Below, in pieces: positions 23,191-33,339 of a DNA stretch of 64,000 nucleotides. Source of the stretch: Pinus tabuliformis (Eukaryota > Streptophyta > Pinopsida > Pinales > Pinaceae); contig CM062810.1 of NCBI GenBank assembly GCA_031772625.1, positions 450,802,014-450,866,013 on the forward strand, given 5' to 3'. The position numbers and the translations under genes are program-made. Below the pieces are notes generated by a model, which saw only the letters and a list, made by a program, of their open reading frames with translations, ran no database searches and was not told the origin of the DNA. Within the stretch, counting starts at the first letter, position 1; each line of letters opens with the position of its first letter.

Positions 23191-23451
23191 CTCATTGATC
23201 TGCCCACTAGTAGGTTGAGTCATATTTTAACATAACATATATAGAGAGAGGAAGATTGAGAGAATTCTTATTCCATTAATAACTAACTGCTTTCTAATTC
23301 AATGAATGAGGGATATTTGTAATTCTTTCAATGCTTAATATGGATTTGATGATATGTAATTATTTAGAAAATATTAATAATAAAAATAATTAAATATATG
23401 CATCTCCATGCTTGGCAGATCCAGAGGTAAGATGGATCTAGGCTGGTTGAT

Positions 23452-24117
23452 AGAAAATTAGAGCAATAGATCTCTTACAACTTGTTTCAATAAAGAATAC
23501 AATCTAATTACCTCTGCTTGTACTAAGCTGAAACACTCATTGAAAGACCCCTAATCTGCTCCTTGATTTCCTCCTAATTACTTGCACATAGGCAATTCCT
23601 AAATTCTTGCACAATTCCCAAGGAAATTCCTCTCTCCAAAAATGCGCACAAGCTTCTCTTGGCATAGCTTTCTCCCACAAGCTCCACACATAAACCTGTG
23701 CAACCTTCTCAGAAACCTGTGAGCTCTATTGTCTTGTCCTACCAACTCGTGTTCACAAGACAATGATCAAATCACGTCTTCGATCCTTCTTTTAAAGCAA
23801 TTTGAATGGCTAAAGTTAGCAACTTCTATTTCTGGAATGATTTTGTGATTGATTGAGTTATCTAAGTGAAAACACACATGCAACTCATTTTATCTTAATT
23901 CTAGAACTTAGGACACAATCGATCGTCCTCTTCCTCATGTAACTTGCACTAGAAGATAAGTAACCTGTCCTGCCACTTTTGCACATTATTTAACAACTTC
24001 ATAACTCGTTGTAACGTTTAGAAATTCGTCCTAATTTGTATGGATTGGTCTTAAATATTAGCAATTTGTCCTAAGTTATAGGAATTAACTCCTAACTTAT
24101 AGGAATTTATTCCTAAT
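23452..24117 (-). repeat. Copia family X second LTR, left part
   Basis: Starts inside the LTR (TTGATAGAAAATTAGAGCAA) and matches 21805 and 22189 onward until CCTAACTTATAGGAATT and its variant. Here a Gypsy LTR begins. The last part of the LTR reappears 14.3 kb to the right at 38387-38468, so it was split by the insertion. Confidence 0.8.
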
Positions 24118-24723
24118 TGATCCAGACTTATGTAGGAACACGACATAATATAGATATAAACATAAACACAATGATGCAACGCAAATAAATCTTCATTTCA
24201 TTAATATCAAAGAACTGAAAGATGCTTACAAGCAGAATGGAAATAAACTAGTTTGGGTGATGGTAGCTTATCTCTGAGAAGAGATGTGGCAGCTACATGC
24301 CTTTGAACTGTGTTACAATGAGGCTCAAGGGCCTTTTTATTATTGATCAAGAAGGAAAACCCGAAACAACCAAAACCCTAACCCCAGGAGATGGAGCACC
24401 AAGAGTTTGTGGGCCCTGTTGGGGTTAGTTGGGCAGCCAACTTCTGGGGGTTGTAACTTGGTCATAAGATCTTCGCTTGGCGTGTACGAGACCTCGTTGG
24501 AAAGATCTCTTGTACTACATGATTTGTTGCAGGTCCCTTCCTATGACTATGGGCCTGCTGCAGACCTCAAAAATTTGTTGTTTAGGGGGTCAAAACATCT
24601 TTGGAAGTTAAGGACCCGAAAAATTGCTAAAATAGTAAATGCTACTGTAATCAAGGAAACAAATAAAACCACCTGGAGGTCTCGGTGGAATATTCGAGTG
24701 GCCACCAATATCCACCTGGATCA
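24118..24723 (-). repeat. Gypsy LTR 1
   Basis: TGATCCAGACTTATGTAGG to CCACCTGGATCA, 606 bp. It is followed by a tract whose minus strand is purine-rich (polypurine tract) and then by the Gypsy 3' coding end (QRIQLYRVVKAGQLLHQGKW). It interrupts a Copia LTR. Confidence 0.85.
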
Positions 24724-25982
24724 GTCGTCGCCCCTTAGGAAGCAATGGTCCCCATTGCGTGCAGAGCCTCCATGAGGTGAGGAATTTTCTGTTGAACTTG
24801 GTCTCTGGTGAACCACTTGCCCTGGTGAAGGAGTTGGCCTGCTTTGACAACTCGATATAGTTGGATCCTCTGCTGGTGAGTGTTCTTGATATGTGTGTCC
24901 ATAAATGTTGCGCGACTCATACTCATATAAGACTCGTCTGGCTATTGAATCGTCGACTCGTATAAGACTTGGGAACGACTCGTATAAGACTCCTCAAAAT
25001 ACAAAAAAAACTTAAAATATGGTAAATTTTAAACACAAAAAAGAAACTAATGACAATTCCAATCCTTATAAGTTTTAAAAACCACAATATATGCAATAAT
25101 TCATAACATCACCTCACATCTATAAAAGTACAGCATAACTTGTTCGATTTTTGTAAGCAAAACATTTAGATACTGAATAAGAAAAGGAATCATGATTCCA
25201 TAATTAAAATAAAAATTGGCAGCGAGTTCAAAATTCAAATACATATTTCATAAATGATAAATGATTGTCTCATAACAATCTTGAGTCTCATCACTAATGG
25301 ACGACTACGCCTACAATAAGCCCTCGTGGAGCTAGTGCCAACATTGGAAGGCTGGAGCAACTGTGAGGCAGGTGTATTTGGAGTCTCCATTTGAGATGGC
25401 AAACTAGAGAGATCCTCAGTCTCTTCATCAAGCCAACTCAAATAAGGGGACTCCTCCACAACCCAATCGAACTCTAAATCAATGGTATCCAATAAAATTG
25501 GATTTGTATCCTTTGGTTGCACTTGTTTTGTGAGCATTTGAAGGTTGTAGTAGATGAAAATCAACTTCTCCAACCTCTCATGCTCTAACTTGTTTCTCTT
25601 TTTGCTGTGGATGTGCTCAAACACCGACTAATTGTGCTCACAAGAAGAAGCACTGCAAGGTTGACTCAGAACTCTGATGGTGAATTCTTGTAATTGTGGT
25701 GCCTCCGTGCCACAATCTATCTACCAATGAGCTGTAAAAAAATAACAACAAAGATTATCAATTTGTAATGCCAAACATATAAAAGAGAACAAGCAAAATT
25801 ACAAGCTAAGTTCTAACAATCTGCACTTACAAGGCATTTTCTTGTTTTTGAGACGTTGGCTTGCGCTGAATCCAAACATGCCAGATGCTTCGTTGTACAT
25901 ATCTTGTTGTATTCTGATTTTGTCTTGAATATCTTGATTCAGGAACATCTTCTCAAAGCATATCATAACACCTTTCATCACC

Positions 25983-26331
25983 TGTTAGGCCCCTACACTA
26001 GTAGTATAGGGGCCTAACAAAAAGATAGAAAAGAGAGATCCACGCCTTAGAATTCAGCCTCTTCGAGGGGGCAACCTCCTTTACATTACATAAATGAACA
26101 ATTCTTGGATGATACAAATGAAAATACCTCCTTTCTATATATAGGAGTCTAAGTGGTCCCAATACAATCAAAGCCTACATAACAATAATATTGTAGGGCA
26201 CAACAGTAACAATGGTGGGCTTCTATGTGGCATAATAGTAACAATATGGGCACTACATGGGTACATCAATATAATAAGTGGGTTATACTAATAACAATAA
26301 GGGGTTACACTAGTAGTATAGGGGCCTAACA
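25983..26331 (-). repeat. LTR of the shuffled chromovirus element
   Basis: Perfect terminal inverted repeat TGTTAGGCCCC/GGGGCCTAACA. The motif CTAGTAGTATAGGGGCCTAA occurs near both of its ends, and a third time at the right edge of the element. A pyrimidine tract GCCCCTCTCCTTC right of it is the polypurine-tract complement. Confidence 0.85.
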
Positions 26332-26386
26332 TGCCCCTCTCCTTCAAAAAGCGTTGTCCTCAACGCTTGAGTAGTTCTTGATGCTT

Positions 26387-28063
26387 CTATATAAAATTCT
26401 TGTCCTCCCATGTGGAATATTCAGCGGGTAAGTTCTTCCACTTGATGAGATACTCTGAAATTGATCGATTTCGTAGCTGTCGGGTTCTTGTTTCTGTGAC
26501 TGCTCCAGGTTCCAATATGATTTTTCCTTCCTCTTCAATTTCTGGCAATATTGCTTGAATTGGGATCTTTTGCAACTTTTGAATAAGTGGCCATACTTCT
26601 TCGTTCTTCTTCCATTCATCCGTTGCTTCGTTTATCCAATTTGGTTGGATAATATAAATAGCACAAAACAATGCTTCCACATCCTCATCCTTGAAGCGTC
26701 TTCCCATTCGATAAGGTCGCCATTTTTTAAGTGCATGTAGTATTGCCAACATTTCCTTCTCATAAATAGCTTGCTTGAGATGTAGCAGTAAAAATACCCA
26801 ATCACTCACATCAAAACATTTTTCACTACGATGTTGATCTACCTGTTGTTTCATTTGATTTTGCACCGAAGTGGCGTTATCCTTTAAAAGTTGGAGAACT
26901 TGCTGTTGATGCTTGATATGATCTTTCTCTACTTGAACCTTTTTCTTCTTGATATGTCCTTCTATCTTTTGAGGAGTGGTAATTTCTTCCAGTCCTTTAC
27001 AAGATATGGTCGGATTCATTTCTTGATGCTCGATGTGATCTTTCACTTCTTGAACATTTTTCTTCTTGATGTGTCCTTCTATCTTGATAGTTTGAGGAGT
27101 GGTAATTTCATCCATTGAATTACAAGATATAGTTGGATTCATTTCTTCTTTCTCGATGTGATCTTTCACTTCTTGCACCTTTTTCTTCTTGATATGTCCT
27201 TCTATCTTGAGAGTTTGAGGAGTGGTAATTCTTGCCAATGCTTTACAAGATATGGTCGGATTCATTTCTTCTTTCTCTGGGGTGGTGTCCTGACGTATAT
27301 CCTCTTCTTTTGATGTTTCTTGATCCTTTTCTTCCTCCTCTTCATATTCTATGTAAAATAATTTCTTCTCAGCACACCTATGACCTTTAGTGCATTTGCT
27401 ATCACAATTGTAACAAAGCCCTTTTTCTCTTTTTTCTTCCAATTGTTGTGGTGTAACCCTTGTAGGTTGTGGAAGGCTGGGAGAAACAACACTTCCTTCT
27501 TTATAGTTGTGAGGGGTATGCTTCCTGGTTTCCATAATTTTGCTTTCCATTATGCCACAAAGCCCTTTTACTCTTTCCAATTGTTGTGGTGTTTCTCTAA
27601 AGAAGGTGTTGCTCTTTATATCCTCATAATGTGCTATCATTTCCTCCGTGAAAATTGACCACGTAACAAGTTTTTTACGAGAACAAAGCCCTTTGTACCA
27701 TAAAAATTCATCTGGTTCTAAATATGAAGATGCAATACATACCTTTTGTAACAGTTGTACACCATGTATATCAAAATATTGCTCCATCTGAAGTATCCAA
27801 TTTACCGGATCCTTGCCATCAAACTTCCTCATCTTCCTTTTTCTTGATTTTAGGAGCTCTACCTTTAAACGACTGTAACTCTGTACTTTCGGATCTTTAA
27901 GTTCTGAATTTGTGACCTGTAGTAGCCCTCTGTGTCCTCTTTCCAATGCCACAAGTCTGATCCAAATTGGATTCTCCAAGAAAAAGTTATGCACAATCTC
28001 CCGCAGTGACCTGATTATAGAATAGTTCAGTAGAGTGAACTTGTATGAAGTGCCACGTGTCAC
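26387..28063 (-). CDS. 558-codon chimeric Gag/chromodomain frame
   Basis: Uninterrupted frame; the first ATG is at 27832 (codon 78), giving 481 aa. Order of parts (codon numbers from 28063): Gag core with KMRKFDGKDPVNWILQMEQY (78-170) and a chromovirus knuckle CYNCDSKCTKGHRC (217-230). An acidic stretch leads to three tandem 41-aa copies of the protease-entry segment (EEMNPTISCKALARITTPQT type, 266-384), none with the catalytic DSG. Next come an integrase C-terminal piece (NQMKQQVDQHRSEKCFDVSD, 388-428) and an RNase H piece (YEKEMLAILHALKKWRPYRM, 436-456). An integrase N-terminal lead-in (IIQPNWINEATDEWKKNEEV, 471-490) and a chromodomain end (EYLIKWKNLPAEYSTWEDKN, 537-556) follow. In a normal chromovirus integrase C-term comes after RNase H; here it precedes it. 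Function unknown; RNA-binding Gag plus histone-reading chromodomain is conceivable. Confidence 0.85.
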   Translation of the reverse strand: MTRGTSYKFTLLNYSIIRSLREIVHNFFLENPIWIRLVALERGHRGLLQVTNSELKDPKVQSYSRLKVELLKSRKRKMRKFDGKDPVNWILQMEQYFDIHGVQLLQKVCIASSYLEPDEFLWYKGLCSRKKLVTWSIFTEEMIAHYEDIKSNTFFRETPQQLERVKGLCGIMESKIMETRKHTPHNYKEGSVVSPSLPQPTRVTPQQLEEKREKGLCYNCDSKCTKGHRCAEKKLFYIEYEEEEEKDQETSKEEDIRQDTTPEKEEMNPTISCKALARITTPQTLKIEGHIKKKKVQEVKDHIEKEEMNPTISCNSMDEITTPQTIKIEGHIKKKNVQEVKDHIEHQEMNPTISCKGLEEITTPQKIEGHIKKKKVQVEKDHIKHQQQVLQLLKDNATSVQNQMKQQVDQHRSEKCFDVSDWVFLLLHLKQAIYEKEMLAILHALKKWRPYRMGRRFKDEDVEALFCAIYIIQPNWINEATDEWKKNEEVWPLIQKLQKIPIQAILPEIEEEGKIILEPGAVTETRTRQLRNRSISEYLIKWKNLPAEYSTWEDKNFI

Positions 28064-30769
28064 TGTTTCAACCTTTGACTCTGAAAAATATATAAACAGA
28101 AACTACAGTCCGTCCTCTTTCTGTACCTTCTTACGAAATTTCAATCCGATGCCCAGAAAGAAAGTTATGACGATTTTCCCCAGGTCACCTGTTTTGAGTG
28201 TAATTCAGGAGTCTGCAAAAAGACCAACTTCCGCAGATCATATCTCCGAACATATCACGCGAAAAGATCTGAAATTTGGACCCAAGGTTCAGCGCCAATT
28301 CTTCTCAAATGGGTTTTTTTTTTGCGACTTCTGAAACGTTACAGAAAAAAAGTTATCGCGAAAATGCCACGATGACCTGTTTGGAGCAGCGAAACCCTAG
28401 AATCCAAAGCTCTGATACACTAGTAGTATAGGGGCCTAACATCACCTCAGGATCTCATTGAATGTTAGACCCCTTATTATGAAATAAGTTCGGATTGAGA
28501 TATGCTCCTGCTGCATGCAATGGTGAATGTAGTTGCCTGTCCCACCTGGAATCAATTATTTGCCATAAAGGGAGATATTTAGATTCATTTCCCTTATAGA
28601 AAGTCTTGATGGCCTCTTTGGCCCTGTCCATGCCCTTATAAATATATCCCATTGCAGGTTTCTCCCCATCCATCAATCTCAAGACTTTCACAAAGGGCCC
28701 AATGAAGTTGACAATCTCAGTGACTTTTTCCCACAAACTATCACCAAAGACAGATGCTTTCACAGACAATGCTTCTAGTTTTGTACTATCTTTACAAAAT
28801 ATTCTTCTCATAACTTAGTACTCATACAAAAGGATTTGGAGGGAAATAAAGTTTGTAGCAAATCATGTGACAGTTGGGTGACTAAGCTCACCCTGCGTGA
28901 ATTCCCTCATAAGGTTCAACACCCACGCATGATTATAAATATACTTGGTAATTTGCTTGCATTCTTCCACATCTTGCACCCACTCCAACTTCTCAATGTC
29001 CTCTAGTATCAAGTCCTTGCAACAGGCAACGCATGGAGTTAAAAAAATGGTGGGATATTTAGCACAAAAAAACCTTCCAGCTGCCACATAATTTGCTGCA
29101 TTGTCCGTGATTACTTGGACAACATTTGCAACCCCAACTCCCCCCACCACATCAGCGAACGATGTAAAAATCAAATGTGCATATTTTACATGTGCAAATG
29201 CATCAATGGATTTTAGGAACATGGTTCCTTTAGGGCAAAGCTAAAAAAAAAGTTTATTATTGTTCTACCTCTTTGATCTGTCCACCAATTAGACACAATT
29301 GTACAACTTGTAAATTTCCATGGGCTTTAATGTTCTCCAATTGTTCTTTGACACACTCAAGCTCCTCATCTAGCTCTTCCCCCCTAATAAGATGGGCCTT
29401 TGTATCCAGGGCCACCACTTGCAATGGCATCTGCCATGGATTGATAAGAATAAGACTTTGCATAGTTGAATGAAACACTGTTATGGTACCAAAACCTCCC
29501 CACTACCATATTTGCCTCCTTCCTCCTCTTTTCATTAAAAATCTCCAAGGTTGGTTGAGATTCTAGAGTTATACGAGGACTGAAGAAATAAGAGGTTATA
29601 CTCCTGTTTGCCACAACACTTGAAGATGAGTTACCAATACTTGCACTTTGAATCTGTGGTTCACTCTGAGATGAAGATCTACCTATTACAACAATCTTAT
29701 TCTTCCTTTTTTCCCTCTTAGAACATTCTTCTTTAATGGATTCCAAAGTTGCTACCATTTTAGCAGTGATTTCATCAAGGCAATTTTGACAACATCCCAC
29801 ACCATTCTCAGGAATTCTAGCTAGGTGGTATTTTAGCCTGTTTATGCCTACATGCATTTTGGCATTGCCATAGTTACACTTGACATGGTGGTCATTACCG
29901 ACAATGAGTCGCTGACCATGTGCCCATGTCGGATTATGAGACTTTCTAGTACCCTTGGTGGCATGGTGATGGAATTTGGAAGAAAAATTAAAATTTTAAA
30001 ATTTAATTGATTTTGTGGAATTTGCAATTCTAAATTCAATAATTTAAATGTAACTTTTTATTTGTTTCAATTTGTTTTAATTGTGTTCTCAGTTCTGTTT
30101 CAATTTTTTTTGGATTCTCAGTGCGTAGGCCTTGTGGCCGAGTAACTCAGCCATAAAGAATTGTAAATTAAAAACCAAAAGAAAAATTGAATTGAAAACC
30201 CATAAAACATTCAAACAAGAAATCCAAAGTTTGTTCATGAAGCCTACTTGTTTGTGATGAAGCTGGGTGTGATTTGATGAAGCCTCCTCCAAGAGCTTCT
30301 TCATTGTGCAATGGAGTCACTCAACACTCATAGAAATGAGTTAAACAATCAAATGGCAAGTGAATGACAAACGATAGGGAGAGAGGTGCTTATAAAACAT
30401 TTTCTTGCCTCCAATTTACCTTTCCCTCCACCACATCTCCAACAAAAAAGAAAAGAAATTGCAAATTGAGGGGTGACTGGTTGAATAAGGGTTTGGTATG
30501 GGTCTAATGGCAAACTCGCGGGTCTTATACGGGTAGTCGGGTCCAATACTGGTTTGCGCAAGTACAGGTCTAGGTCGCGGGTTTCATGCGAGTGACTCGT
30601 CTCGCTAAAGAACTCGCCAAGACCTGCAGGTTTTATGCGAGTGACCCGTCTCGCTAAAGAACCCACCAAGACCCGTGGGTTTTATGCGAGTACTCGTCTC
30701 GCTAAAGAATCTGCCAAGAACCGTGGGTACTCATGGGTTCTATACGAGTGGTGCTACACTAGTGTCCAT

Positions 30770-31952
30770 GATCCCGTTAGTTGTGGCCTGTTCGACGCAG
30801 CTTGGGTTGAGCTCTTTTCGTGTCAGCATGTCGGATGTATCCAACAATGGGGGAAAGTATGGTCGCAGCTGGTCCATATTGAATACTGGGAGCAGGGCAA
30901 GGAACAATGGAATGTTGAGCTCGAAGGCATTATCCCCTGCAACCTTGGTGATTGTATATGATCGATATCGAAGTGGGTGAAGCTTTCGGTGGGGCCCATC
31001 GAGACACTCCTTCTGCAAATGTAACCAAGCATTGTTGCCCACTTGGAACTTGTGTGGCACCCGATGCTGATCATGACACTGCTTGTACTTAGCATTGACT
31101 CTGTCCAATATGTCATGGACCTGCTAGTAGATGTGCTGAATGCACTCGATGAAGCTGTTAGCCTTGTCAGTGTCGGATTGGACATGAGCTGAATCTGCCT
31201 GAGTAGCTGCAAATGGTATGTCCACATCAATGGGACATAGTGGCTGGAATCGCAACCCCACTTGAAAGGGGTTGTGGCTAGTTGAGCTACAGAGAGCTCT
31301 GTTGTAGCTGTGCTGGACATAAGGGAGGCTTTCATCCCATGTGTGTGGATGTTTCAAGTTGTACATGCGTAGAATGTGCGTGGTTATCTTGTTGATGACC
31401 TTTGTTTGGCCATCAGTTTGGGTGTGGAAGGCCGTGGACTTAGTGAGCTTATTATCCAAGATCGGCTAGAGGCTTGACCAAAATGTGTACTCTGTAACCT
31501 GTTGTCTTGATCTGAGATACTAGATTGTGGGATCCCAAAGTGTACCCACACTCGTTCAAAGAAGAGCTTGGCAGTGGCTTCTACTGTGATATTCTTCTTG
31601 CAGCCCACAAGAATGGCCATCTTAGAGAATCTGTTGACGACCACGAAAAGGAAATCATTGCCATGCATAGTAGAAGGAAGACCCAGCATGCAATCCATGG
31701 AGATGGATTCCAAAGGCCGACTAGGAGTAGGAAGAGTATATAGGCCTTGCTTCTTGATTGTCGGTTTGGAAATGGCAAAGGAAGTGCAAGATCTGATGTA
31801 CTTCTTTACATTTTGTTGAAGGTTCGACCAATAAAAATACTTTTGCAGCACTGCCACTGTTTTTTGTACTCCAAAATGTCCAACGACTCTATTGTAGTGC
31901 GCCTCCCAACTCATCTTGGCACGCTCGCTTGAAGGAACACAAAGGTGGTTGA
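30770..31952 (-). pseudogene. Gypsy integrase fossil (left copy)
   Basis: Encodes the integrase zinc-binding and core start (SWEAHYNRVVGHFGVQKTVA, YFYWSNLQQNVKKYIRSC, ISMDCMLGLPSTMHGNDFLF). The integrase C-terminal region follows (DRVNAKYKQCHDQHRVPHKF, LHPLRYRSYTITKVAGDNAF). It continues the Gypsy copy begun at 24724, interrupted by the hAT. It parallels 33540-34690 in the right copy. Broken in several places. Confidence 0.88.
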
Positions 31953-32730
31953 AAAAGATGAAGGAACCATGGATGGAAGTTCCTAGGGAGAAAGGTGTGA
32001 AGAAATAAAGATGAGATCATGAAAGATGCAACTGCGGTCACATCTAATGACTACAAGGAATGGCTATGACATCTCCATAAAGAAGGTATAAAGACGCTGA
32101 TAAGGTTCGTAAAGAAAGGATACCTTTGACATATGAAGTCTTGGAGATGTGTTTATGAATGTGCATGATGTTGATGTTGCAAGCAAGAAGGATGTCATGA
32201 TGAAATGCTATCATAAAAGGTAACTTATATTTGATGTTAATTTTTTTTATTTTTGAACAACATTTGGATGGATTGATATAGGGCCCTACTGAAACTGAAA
32301 AGAGAGTTGTAGATGTCACGTACAACTAGCAATCATGAGATTGGATGGAAGATCTCAAACATGACGTGGAAAAGGTAGCAGTGTGAAGAAAAACTAGATG
32401 TGGACTAGAAGACCACTTGTAGGAGAAAAGAAGGATGACATGACTAACTTGGTTCGTGAAAGTGATGGATGACTGATGCCTTACGAAAGATGAAGGCTCC
32501 ATAATGAAGAAGATGAAATTCATGACATCGAAAGGAGGAGCTCTACTAGCAACTGAAGGTACCATGATCTCCACCAAAGAGTTGTTATGGGAAACAAGTC
32601 ATTGGTTAAGAGGGAGCTTGGGTACATTCCTTTTATAGGAATGGGTTGGTCCTCCTTGGTTAAAAGAGATTGACAAATATGATTCTCTACTTCATGTGTC
32701 GTGCACTAGACCAGGACTAACAACTGTAAG
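31953..32730. other. Unassigned 778 bp between Gypsy copies
   Basis: It does not match the Gypsy internal sequence on either side and has no recognised domain. The texture (many GATGACATGA/GAAGATGA motifs) is repetitive and purine-rich. It could be a remnant of another element or captured host DNA. No terminal repeats found. Confidence 0.4.
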
Positions 32731-33339
32731 TGATCGAAACTTATGTAGGAACGCAAAAAAATACAGATATAAACATGAACACAGAGATGCAGCAAAGATA
32801 AATCTTCATTTCATTCTATCAAAGAACTGAAATATGCTTACACGTAGAATGGAAATAAACCACCACAGGATATGGTAACTTATCTCTGAGAAGAGATGTT
32901 GCGGCTACATGCCTTTGAACTGTGTTACAATGAGGCTCAATGGCTTTTTTATTATTAATAAACAATGGGAAACCCTAAACATCCAAAAACCTAACTCTAC
33001 GAGATGAAGCGCCACAAGCTTGTGGGCCCCGCTGGGGATAGTTGGAACGTCAACTTCCCGGGGTCGTAACTTTTGCACACAATCTCTGTTTCACTGTCAT
33101 ACTACCTCATTTTGAAGATCTCCAAGAGGAGTCCAAAAAAATGGGTAAAGTAATTTGACACTTTTTTGGTCTCTCTGTTTTCCCAAGAAACGTATTTTAA
33201 GCCCTTAAAATAACTCTGAAAGTTTAGGACCTGAAAAACTGCTAAAAATAGTAAGTTGTACTACAATCAAGGATATTGAAAAGAAACGGTGGGGGTCCAA
33301 GTGGAATAGGTGGGTGGCCACCAATATCCACCTGGATCA
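32731..33339 (-). repeat. Gypsy LTR 2
   Basis: TGATCGAAACTTATGTAGG to CCACCTGGATCA, 609 bp. A strong polypurine tract (minus strand AAGGGGGGAGGAT) touches it at 33340-33353. It is the more diverged of the three related LTRs. Confidence 0.85.

Larger units (their letters stand above)
25983..28441 (-). mobile_element. Domain-shuffled, non-autonomous chromovirus (Gypsy) derivative
   Basis: A 2459-bp element flanked by perfect 5-bp duplications TCACC (25978-25982 and 28442-28446), inside the hAT transposase. The left LTR is 349 bp (25983-26331), TGTTAGGCCCC...GGGGCCTAACA. The right end keeps only a short piece of the LTR next to a primer site GCTCTGATAC (28410-28419). It encodes one long open frame that contains pieces of Gag, protease, integrase, RNase H and chromodomain. 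There is no reverse transcriptase and no integrase core, so it would depend on a partner element. It is the youngest layer of the stack. Confidence 0.88.
25235..29965 (-). pseudogene. Decayed hAT transposase
   Basis: From right to left: a BED-like zinc finger region (NPTWAHGQRLIVGNDHHVK, then CNYGNAKMHVGINRLKYHLA, near 29850-29950) whose second zinc-binding cysteine reads Gly. A Ser/Lys linker follows, then a DUF659-like core with VVQVITDNAANYVAAGRF (29222-28863). Next is IGPFVKVLRLMDGEKPAMGY to PLWQIIDSRWDRQLHSPLHA (28811-28455). Beyond the inserted element come MKGVMICFEKMF (25981) and the dimerisation-domain end VFEHIHSKKRNKLEHERLEK (25624 onward). There are several frame changes and stops, so it is inactive. 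Tail after the dimerisation domain is acidic and unrecognised. Confidence 0.85.
24903..30761 (-). mobile_element. hAT transposon with 8-bp TSD, inserted in Gypsy
   Basis: Flanked by perfect 8-bp duplications GTGTCCAT (24895-24902 and 30762-30769) cut from the Gypsy coding end. Imperfect inverted ends are AAATGTTGCGCGACTC and TAGTGTAGCACCACTC (11 of 16 match). Subterminal copies of GTYTTATRCGAGT occur inverted at both ends; on the right they form a 49-bp tandem repeat (units at 30581, 30630 and 30679). A decayed hAT transposase lies on the minus strand, itself split by an LTR element at 25983-28441. Removing that insert leaves about 3.4 kb, normal for an autonomous hAT. Confidence 0.9.

Noticed and set aside
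26387-28063. Host gene hypothesis for the 558-codon frame
   Set aside because: It lies between a primer site, an LTR and 5-bp target duplications and consists of Gypsy pieces, so it belongs to a mobile element.
25983-28441. CRISPR-like or satellite reading of the repeated CTAGTAGTATAGGGGCC motif
   Set aside because: Three copies at LTR edges are explained by the retroelement's terminal repeats; there is no spacer array.
29273-29473. + strand frame with poly-Ser
   Set aside because: Antisense shadow of the hAT transposase linker.
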